Source of the DNA: Branchipolynoe longqiensis
Taxonomy: Eukaryota > Annelida > Polychaeta > Phyllodocida > Polynoidae
Direction: 5' to 3'
DNA length: 64,000 nucleotides
Assembly (NCBI GenBank): GCA_030323885.1
Contig: CM059187.1
Location: forward strand, 83,536,027-83,600,026
Below, piece after piece: positions 23,462 through 33,902 of this stretch (within the stretch, counting starts at the first letter, position 1; every line of letters begins with the position of its first letter). Below the pieces are notes generated by a model. The model worked only from the letters and a program-made list of their open reading frames with translations. It was not told the DNA's origin and did not search any database. A program made the position numbers and the translations under genes.

Positions 23462-23545
23462 ACAGGATAATACAGGGTAAGACAGTATAATACAGGTAAA
23501 TGAGAGTAATGTTATGCAGACAGGATAATACAGGTAAGATATAAG
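23462..23545. repeat. Short ACAGGATAATACAGG tandem repeat
   Basis: About four degenerate units directly downstream of the LINE tail. Confidence 0.7.
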
Positions 23546-24020
23546 AGATAATGGAGAATGTAATAAGAGCTCAGAGGGAGCCTAATGAACTACTGAGAGT
23601 CTGGAGTAGTGTTTGTGTTTAGTACAATTTGTGCCCTTTGAGTAAGGCAAATGTGGAGGGCTCCCATTAACTCAGACACTAATGTTTTCATGCGTGGGGG
23701 GGTGGAGAAAAAATAGTGGAGATGAGCAGCGTGCAGGGAGGCTGGAGGGCGAGTGCTAGAGGTGGCCAGGCGGGCTGGTTATAAGGGGAGGAAGCGCGGG
23801 AAATGATGTATTCATCAACGGTCGGAGCAAGAAAGCGGGGGGGGGGGGGGGGGGGTCTCCTTCCCTGCCTGGCATCAAACGCAATGCAAGCATTACGACC
23901 AATGCATATTTACAACAATGGAACTGGTAGTTAATTATCGGTTATTATTTGGTGAATTTAATATTGCCATATATATACGTAATACTCAAAATCTATCGAT
24001 ATCCATGTAAGATGTATATA
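23546..24020. other. Unassigned stretch with G homopolymer
   Basis: A G run of about 18 bases lies at 23836-23855. No gene or family recognised. Confidence 0.4.
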
Positions 24021-24259
24021 CAGATGAACCTCGATCCAATGGACACCGATGCAACGGATTCCAGATCCAACAGACACAATCCGCTAGAGTGAATATCTGG
24101 TCCGAACGTTTAAAACTCCCAAATTTTATCCGTAAGGCTAAGGACAAGCCTAGAAAATATGCTGTAGAGCCCCCGGAAAATGTTGTCACTGCAACGGACA
24201 AACGGCTTTAACGGACAACTGCTCCCCCCTATTAGTCCGTTGGATCGAGGTTCATCTGT
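24021..24259. mobile_element. Pogo/Tigger-like MITE flanked by TA
   Basis: The left end CAGATGAACCTCGATCCAAT is the reverse complement, with one mismatch, of the right end at 24240-24259. TA lies outside both ends, which is the expected TA target duplication of Tc1/mariner/pogo elements. At 239 bp it has no transposase. The interior repeats the words CAACGGAC and CCGTTGGATC. Confidence 0.88.
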
Positions 24260-24309
24260 ATATATATTGATCGCCATGTGAAATGTTAATATATAGACAT
24301 GCATGTGTA

Positions 24310-24552
24310 TATGAAGAGTTCAGGCGCAAAACCACGTAAACACCAATTAAAAAATGTAGCTTAAATAAAATAGTTTTATCTGAAAATAATTTGAATTATC
24401 ACTAATTCCACTTCTCATATGATCACATGCTTATGGAGCAATGAACAAAACACAAGGAATATAACAACATTTACTTTCAGAAAGTTTGATGCCAATATTT
24501 ATCCCCATTTTTTGATTGGCATTTACATGGTTTTGCGCCTGAACTCTTCATA
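24310..24552. mobile_element. MITE-D copy 2
   Basis: The inverted repeats begin TATGAAGAGTTCAGGCGCAA and are nearly perfect over about 40 bp. The interior matches copy 1 at 14374-14618 (TATGGAGCAATGAACAAAA). A TA microsatellite follows at 24553-24580. It lies 50 bp from the pogo-like MITE. Confidence 0.88.
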
Positions 24553-24580
24553 TATGTATATATATATATATATATATGTC

Positions 24581-25008
24581 TCACAGTATGAACAATATAT
24601 TTTCAGTATTACGCATAGGTGGCAATATTAAATAGATAAAATAGTAGAACTGTACCCTTATTATATTATATGGATGTGTGCTTAGGCTGAGGTTTCTTCT
24701 GGCCAGACACAAAGAATTGTGAAAAGCATGTGGTGTCACACAATCACTAGCGGTAAGAGTGCAGGCTAAGGCCTACTGAAGACCCGGCTATCTGCAGCAC
24801 ATAGTTGCAGGAGCACTGACATGGATAATCAATTTAAAGGCATTCCAGGAGGGTGTTATCATCACAGTCCGATGTGGAAGTTTAATGGCCTTTGTGCACG
24901 AGATATCCACCACCTGTTGTTCGTTAATTGCATTGTGTTTGGGGGTGGGGGTCAGGGAATTAAAGTAATGATAGGGAGAAGGAAGAGAAGCCAACAGAAG
25001 AAGAAGAA
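24581..25008. other. Unassigned stretch
   Basis: No gene or family recognised. Confidence 0.3.
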
Positions 25009-25340
25009 GGTTGGTTGGTTGTTGGAGTTTTACATCCTGGCAACATCTAAGGTCATATCAGGACGGCTACTGACTTGTGACAGTGCGCACTCATCATCAT
25101 TTTATAGTGCTGCCCCACTGGGAAATCAGGCTGCTGGCACCATGACCCAATATCCAACTTAGTCACATTATCCTGACACTGCGCTAACCAGTCCTTGCCC
25201 TATCCTATTAATGCGACGAGTCAGGCTAGGAAGCAACAAGTATCAATGTTATAAGTCATTCGTTTGACTCGACCGGGAACCAAACTCCTGAACTTGCACA
25301 CGCGAGGCCCACACTCTACCGATTCGGCCAGCGCGCCCGG
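25009..25340 (-). mobile_element. SINE-1 copy, full length
   Basis: Read on the minus strand this is complete: tRNA-like head at 25255-25340 (GGCCGAATCGGTAGAGTG), body, and the GTAAAACTCCAACAACCAAC end at 25009-25030. A GAA-rich microsatellite (25341-25382) abuts the head side. Confidence 0.92.
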
Positions 25341-25344
25341 TGAA

Positions 25345-25376
<32 letters not shown>

Positions 25377-25385
25377 AGGAGAATG
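25341..25385. repeat. GAA microsatellite
   Basis: GAAGAAGAAG repeats with a few GGA changes. It directly adjoins the SINE-1 head. Confidence 0.9.
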
Positions 25386-25780
25386 GGGATGAGTGTCAGT
25401 GGACACTGACACCCAATGTATTCCGGGGGTGGGATGGAAGGTGCAGAGAGGAGAGGTGGTGCAGGAGTAAAACTGGTCCAACAATTATAGTGAAGGCGAA
25501 ACAGAGAGAGAAACTGCATCAACTTCAATCCCATGGTGGGTTCCTATCAGTCCCTCAGATAATTAGCCCACTGAGAAAACCAACCTCATTATGTGTCCCA
25601 TCAATAGGACACGGAATCCCCTCATCAATGGAATCTGGTTCTCGTTCAAAGTCATTATCTTTATTGTTCATGAAAAGATCGGAATTAAATCTATATCGTG
25701 CGTTGGTTTTAATTCTTGTTTAATTAAATATAATTTCTAATCAAAGGTTAACAGTTGTAAATTATTCTATTTTAGTTACC

Positions 25781-26033
25781 AGACGGGGTGGCCGAATGAG
25801 TAGAGCATCCGTCTCCTGTTTTGGGAGATCGGGAGATCCGAACCCATGAGTTTGTGGTGGTCGAGTCAAACCAATTACTTAAAAATTGATACTTGTCGCT
25901 TCCTAGCCTGGCGCTCAGCATTATTAGGATAGGGCAAGGACTGGTTGGATCAGTGTCAGGATAATGTGACTGAGTGGGATATCAGGTCACGGTGCTGGCG
26001 GCCTCAGTTGCCATGAGTGTGCACTGTTACAAA
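25781..26033 (+). mobile_element. SINE-1 copy, 3'-truncated
   Basis: The head at 25781-25870 (GGGGTGGCCGAATGAGTAGA) belongs to the same sub-type as the copy at 56351: both start GACGG(G)GTGGCCGAATGAG-like and differ from other heads. The body stops after GTGAGTGTGCACTGT-like sequence; the 3' tail is lost. Confidence 0.88.
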
Positions 26034-26164
26034 CAAACTATTTTAGTTCATAGTAACATACCTTTATTATGATATATCCCTAAGGGGCTAGAGATAATTT
26101 TCTAAGAACAAAGGCTGCGAGGTCATCTGATGAAGTATGTGTGCACTCAGGACCGTCATTCAAG

Positions 26165-26336
26165 ACCTAATTCCTGACAATTAAATTGACCTATTAAATT
26201 GATCTAGTATTCCCCTCTATGCAGCAACACATATTTAATAAATGCACCTGTATTTAAGTTGGATATGTAGGATCAAATCTAGATAAGTGTTTTGATTTCG
26301 ATAGTTTGATGTTTTCATCAGACTACGCAGAATTAT
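26165..26336 (+). mobile_element. MITE-A copy 7, right half only
   Basis: This matches the right half of the family, from AAATTGACCTATTAAATTGA to CATCAGACTACGCAGAATT. The terminal TTAA is mutated. Confidence 0.75.
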
Positions 26337-27140
26337 GTATAATAGTAGTAAGACATAGCAGAAGAGTGGCGCCCTCTATTAGGAGAAAGGTGTCGACATG
26401 AATGGCGGTGGTAGTGCAGTGGTGAGGCGCTAGGCGGCGCTGTGAATGTGTTAAAGATAAAGCCCAGTACACATGCTGGAAAGGGGCTGAGCTCTGTTCG
26501 CTACTGCAATCTCTGATCAGATTTGTCAGTGTGCAGCTGAGATGTGACAGTGGGTACAGCGCAAGCGATGGTGGATGTGAGGGGAACGGCTGTCTCATTA
26601 TTTCGATAATGGGTTGCTATTTGTGTTCTCAATCAGCAGCTAATGAACCGTTCCCACTGAATCCGCAAGGTGGGCCACTGCAGTAAAAAGATGCCGAACA
26701 TTGTTGTGAAAATAAATAGTGATGTGAGCACACGCTGTAGTCGGGGAGTACCGTGTTACCCGACAAAGGAGGGACAGAGGCGGGAGTGGAGAAAAAACAT
26801 GTTATTAAGGATAAAATGAGGAGTAACATAGTCAGAACAATGAAGAGGTAAATATGAGGTAAATGTAAATGCAATGACCATTAGGATAATTGAAAACAGA
26901 ACGAGACAGTAGTATAAAGTGGCAATCCGTAACCCTTTCTATCTTAGCTTGTTACATTACTCTTTCATGATGAGATGACCCTAGATATTTCAAGGATTAC
27001 AGGCACTTAACCCCATCGATACATCATATTAGTTGGGTGGGTGGGACGGCAAATCTGGGCGGAAGAAGTACGTCCTCTCGGTTTGAAAAGTCTGGTCGAA
27101 GTGAATATCTCCAGTGCCACGTCATCAGCTTTGACTGGAA
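26337..27140. other. Unassigned stretch
   Basis: No gene or known repeat recognised. Confidence 0.3.
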
Positions 27141-27144
27141 ATCA

Positions 27145-27300
27145 CTATAGGTGGCGCGTCAATCGGCGGCCATTTTTAGTTCTAAAAGCGAATATAGATG
27201 TCGCCAACAGTCTGATTTTAATCTAACTGCGTAGTTCAAGAAGTATCATGTAGATGGCGCGTCGATCAGCGGCCAAAGTTATTAGTTCTAAGAATAGAAT
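27145..27300. repeat. Local duplication, two units about 96 bp apart
   Basis: TAGGTGGCGCGTCAATCGGC at 27151 is followed by GGCCA and then TTAGTTCTAA. TAGATGGCGCGTCGATCAGC at 27251 is followed by the same pieces. This could be a small tandem duplication or two ends of a decayed element. Confidence 0.7.
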
Positions 27301-27539
27301 AGAGTCGGCGCCATGGTGCCCTAATCTACTGAGATTCACAGTCTCGTTCATTCAATTACCCATGTTGCGCACATCATGGACAATGTCAAAATCAATGTCG
27401 GAACAATATCCGTAAATGACAGGAGCAGCCGGGTATGGGCGAGATCATCAGGGGGAGAGTCACTGGGATGGGGAAAGCCCTGAAGAGCCCTCCAACAAAA
27501 GGGGGGAGAGGGCTCGAGGAGCGCTAGGGGGACACCGCA

Positions 27540-27612
27540 TCGGAGCTCCAGGTCTCCTGGGGAATCCGGCCCGCTGGCATGCCTGGGGGGGTGCCACAGC
27601 GGAGGCTGTGCA
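27540..27612 (-). pseudogene. Tyrosine recombinase active-site box remnant
   Basis: The minus-strand sequence at 27610-27593 encodes HSLRCG, the His-x-x-Arg box of tyrosine recombinases, followed after a frame change by ETWSSDAVSP, which resembles the GDWSSDA region before the nucleophile tyrosine. The tyrosine cannot be placed with confidence. Confidence 0.55.
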
Positions 27613-28071
27613 AGGTGAAGGAGTCTGGGGCCGGCGCGGAGACAGCGCAGAGGGTCACGCAGAAGATCGATGTGAGAGTATGAGGGTCGAGTAGCCAGCC
27701 CGAGGGCATGGTGAACGCCGGGTCATGGGGGTTTGCCGGGGACCAGGCCGCGACGGGGCAGGCGCAGAGCCCGTGGAGGCCGGGACGAAGAGGGTGACGG
27801 CGGCCGGCATAACATAACTACATGCGATGGTGTGGGGGCCACCCTACTCCCTGGGGGAGGGCGACAGCGGGCTGGACTGCCTGAGCATATAGTAGTACCC
27901 CAGGAAGAGGGCAGCTGGGGCACAACGCCCGAGAGTCCGACGGAGGCAAGGTAGCAGGCGACAGCCATGAGATGCTGTGGGGTGAGAGGGGTGCGGGGTG
28001 TGGCACGTGCACCAAGGCCCGTTCTCCTCCTTGGCAGAGTTCCAGGCGAGGCTGGAGGCCTCAACCTATGA

Positions 28072-28317
28072 TCACGATCTGGAGAGGGCATTCCTGACAG
28101 AGGCAGGCGTGATGGCAGTGGTGTAGAGGAAGCCGGCATAGGCCACCACCTTGAAATCGGCGGGTTGGAGGGCATCGAGGCCATGGGCGTTCATGTAGTT
28201 GACGTAGGCCTCTGCCTGCCAGCGTCTGTTCGTCCAGCTAGAGGGAATGAGGGAGGCGATCCAGAGGCCATCAACCACGGCGACCTTGAGGGTGGTGAAA
28301 CCTGGAATCTGAGGCAA
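28072..28317 (-). pseudogene. Tyrosine recombinase N-terminal domain remnant
   Basis: The frame reads SSWTNRRWQAEAYVNYMNAH followed by AYAGFLYTT. This pattern fits the SAM-like N-terminal domain of DIRS/Ngaro recombinases. It belongs with the active-site box at 27593-27610 on the same strand. Confidence 0.6.
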
Positions 28318-28593
28318 GGGTTGTAGGGGAAGTCATTATGTGGAGGGGTCATATATGACAACCCAAGGCGGGCGACCTCAGCCCGGGCCACCCCGGCACA
28401 CAACCCCAGGAGGTGGGCCAGGCTGACTGAGGGCATCGGCCAGGACGAGGGAGGCGCCAGCCTTATGGGTGATGGAGATGGTGAAGGAGCCTGCCGCAGT
28501 GAGGAGCCAGAGCTCCCGGGTGCAGGTCCCGAGGGTGGGGTCGCGGGCATGGCCAGACTCCAGGGTGGTGGCAGAGGCCATGTATTCGGTGTT

Positions 28594-29154
28594 CTACTCA
28601 CGACGACCATGGTGCCCGCGACGTCCGCGGGAGAAGGGCCCAGAGGGCCCAGAGGGTAACCACCAAGTTGACAGCCTCCAGTTTCTGGCTTTATGCACGC
28701 ACTTCCCCAGCCTCCAGTTTGTGGATGCTGGGGAAGTGGGTGCATAAAGCCTGGGAGTACTCCTGGGAGTAAGTAGCAGGTGGTCGGCAAGAAGGCCCCC
28801 GCGCCCCGTGAGGCATAAGTCATGGAGGAGGTGAAGGCCGTTGGAGGCGCGGCCGTACAGGGTGAACCAGTGCAGGTCACGGCAGGCCTCCTCCCCGAGG
28901 GTGAGGGAGGTTGCCCCGTAGCAGCTGTGGAGGGCGGCGAGGAGGCGGCCCATGAACTTCCACGTGGGGAGAATGCAGCCTCCCACATGGTTGAGGCGGT
29001 GAAGGACACTTTGGTGTTTGCGGCGCCCAAGGGTGCCGTGCTCGTGGGGGCTGGGGCCGCATGAGGAACAGCAGGGACGGCATCCAGGGTCGACCACGCG
29101 ACCGGCGCTCCGAAGCGGGGCCCCACCCACCCCCTGCCCCCACCCACCCCCCAC
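28594..29154 (-). pseudogene. DIRS-like reverse transcriptase C-terminal part
   Basis: The minus-strand frame contains LNHVGGCILPTWKFMGRLLA, then ALHSCYG and EEACRDLHWF, which is the connection region after the reverse-transcriptase palm in DIRS/Ngaro-like elements. ASNGLHLLHD and GRGGLLADH that follow look like the start of the RNase H domain. The catalytic palm is not visible upstream (29155-29650 instead holds a duplicated leader). Frameshifts scatter the downstream RNase H. Confidence 0.7.
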
Positions 29155-29740
29155 GATTCTGCGAGGAAGTCCTCGAGATCCAAAATAAATTAAGGGTGTG
29201 ATGTCGATCCTATCTGCCTACCGCCTATCGCGGCACAGTCGGCGATCCCCCCACCCGTCGCCTCCCCACCCCCACATCGCCACGCCCTCACTTCCCAACC
29301 TCCCCCCCCCGGTCCCCCCACCCACCCAACTCGGACCCCCAGGGACAACCCCCAGCGAGGGGGGACCACACTCGGGACATCCCCACCCCCCCTGGACCCC
29401 CGGCCGAGGTGGGGACGGGGGAGTGGGGCCAGGGACGGCACGGGCAGCGAGCCGGGAGTGGCAGGCGGCGAGATGTGAATGAGCAACTGGAGGTAAGGGT
29501 TGGTTCTATCAGGGTGGGGCGGGAGGGGGGAGGGGTAGGGGAGGGGAAGGTGGGCAGTTGATAAGCTAGCAAGGTATACTACCCAACGCGCGAATGGGCC
29601 TGATGAATGCGCAATTGCTGATTCTGCGAGGATGTCTTTGAGATCCAAAATAAATGAAGGGTGTGATGTCGATCCTATCCGCCTATCGCCTAACGCGGCA
29701 CAGTCGGCGATCCCCCCACCCCCTCACCTCCCCGCCCCCA
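29155..29740. repeat. Direct repeat pair, about 120 bp, 460 bp apart
   Basis: Copy a (29155-29275) and copy b (29617-29740) share GATTCTGCGAGGA(A/T)GTC at one end and CGGCACAGTCGGCGATCCCC at the other. On the minus strand both would encode a start MDL(E/K)D(F/I)LAES. It adjoins the DIRS-like remnant and may be one of its split direct repeats or a later tandem duplication. Confidence 0.8.
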
Positions 29741-29995
29741 CATCCCCACCCCTCACCTCCCAACCCCCACCTCCCCACCCTCCCCTCCCTACCCTAACCT
29801 CCCCACCCCCACATCCTCACCCCTCACCTCCCAACCCCCACCTCCCTACCCGTTCAACTCCCCCCCCACCTTCCCCACCCTCACCTCCCCACCCTCACCT
29901 CCCCACCCCCCCCCACATCCTCACCCGTTCACCTCCCAACCCCCACCTCCCCACCCTCACATCCCCACCCTCACATCCCCACCCTCACCTCAGTC
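29715..29995. repeat. C-rich low-complexity array (CCCCACCTCCC type)
   Basis: CCCACCTCCCCACCCTCACC-like words with almost no G on the + strand. A shorter similar patch is at 29255-29400. Confidence 0.9.
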
Positions 29996-30220
29996 TGCTC
30001 CGCTGTGAAGATTCCAGTCGCGTAGGCCTGGCTAGTTCTGCCTCTGCCTCCAGGGCCTCTTTCTGGAGAAGGGCAGTCATCTACCCGGCCCCATTGGAGG
30101 GATTGGGGACAACAGTCCTCGGCGGGTTGCGGTCTCTCTGATAGAGGTCACGGGTCCTGTTTATTGTGGCCTTAACATGTATCCATTAACATGTATCCAT
30201 AGACTCTTCCCTTGTGGTGT

Positions 30221-30417
30221 GTTCCCTTGTTCCGTGTTCGCTTGTGACCTTGTGACAGGCCATGCAGAACATGAACATGTTCTTTCTCTATGTTGCCAGT
30301 CAGTATGTCACATCTGCCGGGCACAAGGCCATACGGTCCCTGGGTGCAACCGATAGAATGGCCACTAAGCATGAGTGGCGCATCACAAGGTCACAAGCGA
30401 ACACGCCACAAGGGAAC
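30221..30417. mobile_element. Short MITE with about 35-bp inverted repeats
   Basis: The left arm starts GTTCCCTTGTTCCGTGTTCG and continues CTTGTGACCTTGTGA (30221-30255). The right arm is its reverse complement with about two mismatches, ending 30417. A single copy in the window; superfamily unknown. The rest of 30001-30620 is unassigned. Confidence 0.8.
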
Positions 30418-30619
30418 AATATATGGTCACACGGTTTTAGGTCGCTGCATCGGGGGGCTGCTATCAGAGGGGCGGGGACCACCCACCGAGCCCCGAGCCC
30501 CGAGCCCCACTGTCACAGCCTCCCTCTTCTCCTCCCACCGCACCTACACCCCTTCAATTCAGGCCGCGAACATGGCTTCCTCACAGTCGCACTAACCAGT
30601 CACCTATTCACACTGACAT

Positions 30620-31040
30620 ATTGTTGTTGACCAGATGACTAAATACCCCATCTACATCGTTAAAGTGTCGTTGACCAGATGGTTAAATGCCTTATTTACA
30701 TCATTATATCTTTGTTGACGAGATGGTTTTAATGCCCTAACTACATCACCATATCCTTGGTGACCAGATGGTTTTAATGACATATCTACATCAACAAATT
30801 GTTGTTGGCCAGATGGTTCAATTCTGTATGTACATTGACGTATTGGTGTTGACCAGATGCTTAAATGCCGTGTTTACATCGTCATATTGTTGTTGACCAG
30901 GCAGTTCAATGCTTTATGTACATTGACATATAGTTGTTGACCAGAGGGTTAAATGCCTTATCTACATCGTCATGTTGTTGTCCACTAGACGATTTAATCT
31001 ACATCATCATCTTGTCGACCAGATGGTTAAGTGCCCCCAA
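30620..31040. repeat. About 45-bp degenerate tandem repeat, nine or ten units
   Basis: Units share GTTGACCAGATGGTTAAATG and then a C(C/T)TTAT(C/T)TACATC(G/A)TCATAT-like stretch. Divergence between units is considerable, so the array is old. Confidence 0.9.
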
Positions 31041-31198
31041 TAACAGCAAGCACACCAATGCTACCCATATCACCAATACCAGGCAATGCGTTCAATAGCA
31101 CCAATGGCTACGACAATTAAATCAGAACAGGTGATGTTTGGACAGACTGATATTTAGACAACTTTATTCGGAAATGGTCAAAGATAATCGGGAAGAGT

Positions 31199-31527
31199 GG
31201 GACGTAGCTCAGTCCATAATAGAGTGTCCACCTGTGAAGGTGTGGGTCATCCGACCGATCCTGCTCAGTAGACCCATTTGCAGTTTGGGGTATTTTCCGT
31301 TCCAACCATTGGTCAACAACTGGTTCATAAAAGGTTGTGGTATGTGCTGTCCTGTCTGTGGGAAAGTGCATATAAAAGACCCCTTGCTGCTTATTGGAAT
31401 CAGTAGCCTATGTGGCGGAAGCAGCTTTCCTCCAAAGAAATATGTCAGAATGACCATATGTTTGACATCCAATAGCCGATGATATGAAAATGAATTGCTC
31501 TAGAGGCATCGTTAAATAAAACAAGCG
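31199..31527 (+). mobile_element. SINE-3 copy (tRNA head, mollusc-type 3' domain)
   Basis: The head GGGACGTAGCTCAGTCCATA at 31199 has box A, with a degenerate box B around 31244. The body carries GTGCATATAAAAGACCCCTT near 31366 and the 3' domain TTTGACATCCAATAGCCGAT near 31460, followed by GGCATCGTTAAATAAAACAA. I recall this 3' domain from mollusc SINEs; no database was searched. It is the best taxonomic clue in the window. Confidence 0.85.
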
Positions 31528-31764
31528 TAGGGTATGTAGTAAAGGCAGACAATATTTCACATTTGATATGGTTTGAGTTGGTTTTATAGAGAATTAGTAG
31601 GTTAATATGTAGTGTAGGTTATTTTCGTCTGCGACGTTCTAGTATCTTCGCAGAACTGCATCCAGGTCGCCTGGAAACGAAATGGGAGGTGACAATTAGA
31701 GCAGGTGGTTTACTAATTCATGAGAGTGATTGAATGCACATGATCTAGTTACTGCCCCCTGTGT

Positions 31765-31856
31765 CTAGGGTAGGTTTCTGAACATGGGATATGAACCACC
31801 AACCTTCCTCACGGGAAGCCAGCACTCTTCCCGATTCGGCTACCGCGCCCGTTGTC
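31765..31856 (-). mobile_element. tRNA-derived SINE head, body not recognised
   Basis: On the minus strand this reads GCGGTAGCCGAATCGGGAAG, with GGTGGTTCATATCCC at the B-box position. It resembles the SINE-1 head, but the SINE-1 body does not follow. 31528-31764 is otherwise unassigned. Confidence 0.55.
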
Positions 31857-31983
31857 TAGAGCTGGATATATGTGAGTTCATGAAATAAACATAAAGGTAA
31901 GTATCAGTGTGTGTTCTAAATCCTACTCATTTGTCTAGTTATATTGAGGAAGACTCTGAACGAAATGTTGTTGAATGTATCGC

Positions 31984-32406
31984 TAAAGCGGCTGTCACAC
32001 ATCACCGGATTGAGGAAACGGAAAGAAACCGAACAAAGTCCATTGATATCCTGCAAAGTCTGGTATGTGTCCGTTGCATATCCATTGCATATCCGTTGAT
32101 ATCCGTTGATATCCAGCCCGATCCAGTACAAGTTTTGTACATGCACAAAACTTGGAATGGATGCTGCCGGATTGACATCTATGGTTCTTGTCTGGTTTGA
32201 GTCCGTTTAGTCCACTGGTTATCCGTTCATGTCCAGTTCATGTCCGTTTCATGTCCGTTTCATGTCCGTTCATCCGGCGACCTTTGACCTGATATTGCAA
32301 CATTTTGACACATTTTAATACATTTTGATACTTATCACGCCCGAACACCACCAGACTAGACAATTCTGTCCGTTACTCAATCCGGTGATGTGTGACAGCC
32401 GCTTTA
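31984..32406. mobile_element. MITE-B member with perfect 31-bp inverted repeats
   Basis: Both ends begin TAAAGCGGCTGTCACACATC, and the match is perfect for 31 bp. The interior contains short direct repeats: (A/T)TATCCGTTG words at 32085-32115 and GTCCGTTTCATGTCCG at 32218-32272. No ORF. The perfect ends point to a young insertion. Confidence 0.92.
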
Positions 32407-32787
32407 CATTCTGCTGCAACCCAGCTGCCGGTATGCTCACTGAAATGCTGGAGAAAGGCAAAGTAGGGCTTAAGAATAATACATTAATCGTAAAAGCCAT
32501 TCGGGCACCAAAAGTAAATCAATCAACATAAAAAGTGAAAGGATTTTGCAAAAGAAAGGCTGCCATCAATTAAAGCTGTCGCGTGGATCTACTGTGTTTC
32601 ATTAAAATGTCACAATAATTATTCAAATGAGTTGTAGGCAGAATAAGCTCCAGTGTCTCGGGTGGAGGGAATGGGGATGTTTGTCAAGATGGATCAGCAA
32701 CAGGCAGGGGCCACCAACCTGCCTCTCTGAGAGAATGTACATGAGTTGTAGTCCAGTCATTCTAGTAAATTGTGTGGCCAAACATCA

Positions 32788-33752
32788 TACTAATAGACCC
32801 CACCAGTTAAGCTGATATGTAGCCGACTAGAGTGGTTCCAGATTCTGCCGATAGATGTCACTAGCTTAACTGGTGAGGTTTAATACATGTGAAGAGAGCG
32901 GCGGTGAAACCCAGAAGAAAAAATACAATATAGTTTTCTTTTCTTTTTATATATATATTACAAGGATAAGAGTTTGATGCCTGTTGTGATATGAATATCT
33001 GAATATAATCAAGCATTTTATTATTTTTCCAAGCATTCTTTATGGAGATATAGCATGTGAAGTTATAGGCAGTTAGGGAAAAGACCTGACTAGAGTGGTT
33101 CCAAATTCTGCCGATAGATGTCACCAGCTAATGGCCCTGTCACACTACGACGTTTCTCACCGGCGACCCGTCAGCGTTGAAAATAAAATTAAAGTGTCGA
33201 GAAATGTTAAACTTTTAGGGGAAATATGGGGAAATTGGACGTTGGCGCAGCGTGTCAGTAGCGTGTTATTAGCGCGTGGCCAATGTGTGTCGACGCGTGC
33301 GGAAAAAAAAAAGGTTTGGCACGACGGCATCATATGACCTTAGATGTAGCTAGGGCATAAAACAACAAAGCAACCGTTTGGCGCAACATGTGGGAACGAC
33401 CCTCACGCACGCGCGGCATCTGCCTAGCGTTCGCATAATGATCTTCCAGCGCTGTCGACGTGCTTCTGACGTCGCCATAATATTGGCACCCGCCCGTTGA
33501 CGCGCGTTGTCGGTCGTCGCACTTTTTTGACATGCTGAAAACATCTAGCGACCTGCTATGCTCGCCGACGTCCTCCGGCGACTGTCAACATCCAGGATAG
33601 TGTACCGACATGTACCGACATTCCCATAACGTCCCCCCTAATGTTTCCCGACGTTTCCCAATGTTTTGGCAAAAAATCACACACGTTGACGCATGTTGCA
33701 GAGAAGCGTCATAGTGTGACAGGGCTATTAACTGGCGGGGTCTATTGCAACA
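32788..33752. mobile_element. Possible composite element hosting a MITE-B insertion
   Basis: The outer sequences AATAGACCCCACCAGTTAAG (left) and TTAACTGGCGGGGTCTATT (right) are inverted repeats. A block of about 45 bp (AGAGTGGTTCCAGATTCTGC and onward) occurs at 32828-32870 and again at 33093-33128. The second block is interrupted by the MITE-B element at 33129-33730. The nature of the host element is not known. Confidence 0.5.
33129..33730. mobile_element. MITE-B member inserted at a TTAA-like site
   Basis: The 30-bp inverted repeats have three mismatches, beginning TAATGGCCCTGTCACACTAC on the left and TAATAGCCCTGTCACACTAT on the reverse strand at the right. The uninterrupted relative at 32855-32876 reads CACTAGCTTAACTGGTGAGG, so the insertion split AGC-TTAA-CTGG. 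The interior is rich in CpG words such as GACG and GCGTG and has no useful ORF. Confidence 0.92.
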
Positions 33753-33902
33753 GAATTATTTTCACTGCTATACATTTCAGTTTGTTCCCCTTCAAACGTC
33801 TAGATTTCAAATTGGTGGAAAGGGGTGACAAATTCAATTAGCAAATGTTGTTATAAGGTTCCTTACCCATGGAAATATAGGCATATACACCTTTATTTAT
33901 CA

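Larger units (their letters stand above)
27400..29190 (-). mobile_element. DIRS/Ngaro-like retroelement remnant 2 (GC-rich)
   Basis: On the minus strand this holds, in order, pieces of a reverse-transcriptase/RNase-H polyprotein (29150 to about 28590), the N-terminal domain of a tyrosine recombinase (28317-28072) and a recombinase active-site box (about 27610-27540). The pieces lie in different frames, so the element is heavily frameshifted. The region is far more GC-rich than its flanks. DIRS-type elements integrate with a tyrosine recombinase and make no target duplication. Confidence 0.75.

Noticed and set aside
27723..28184. 153-codon proline/serine/arginine-rich gene
   Set aside because: It overlaps the frameshifted DIRS/Ngaro-like remnant and is a GC-driven frame, with pieces of the recombinase read out of phase.
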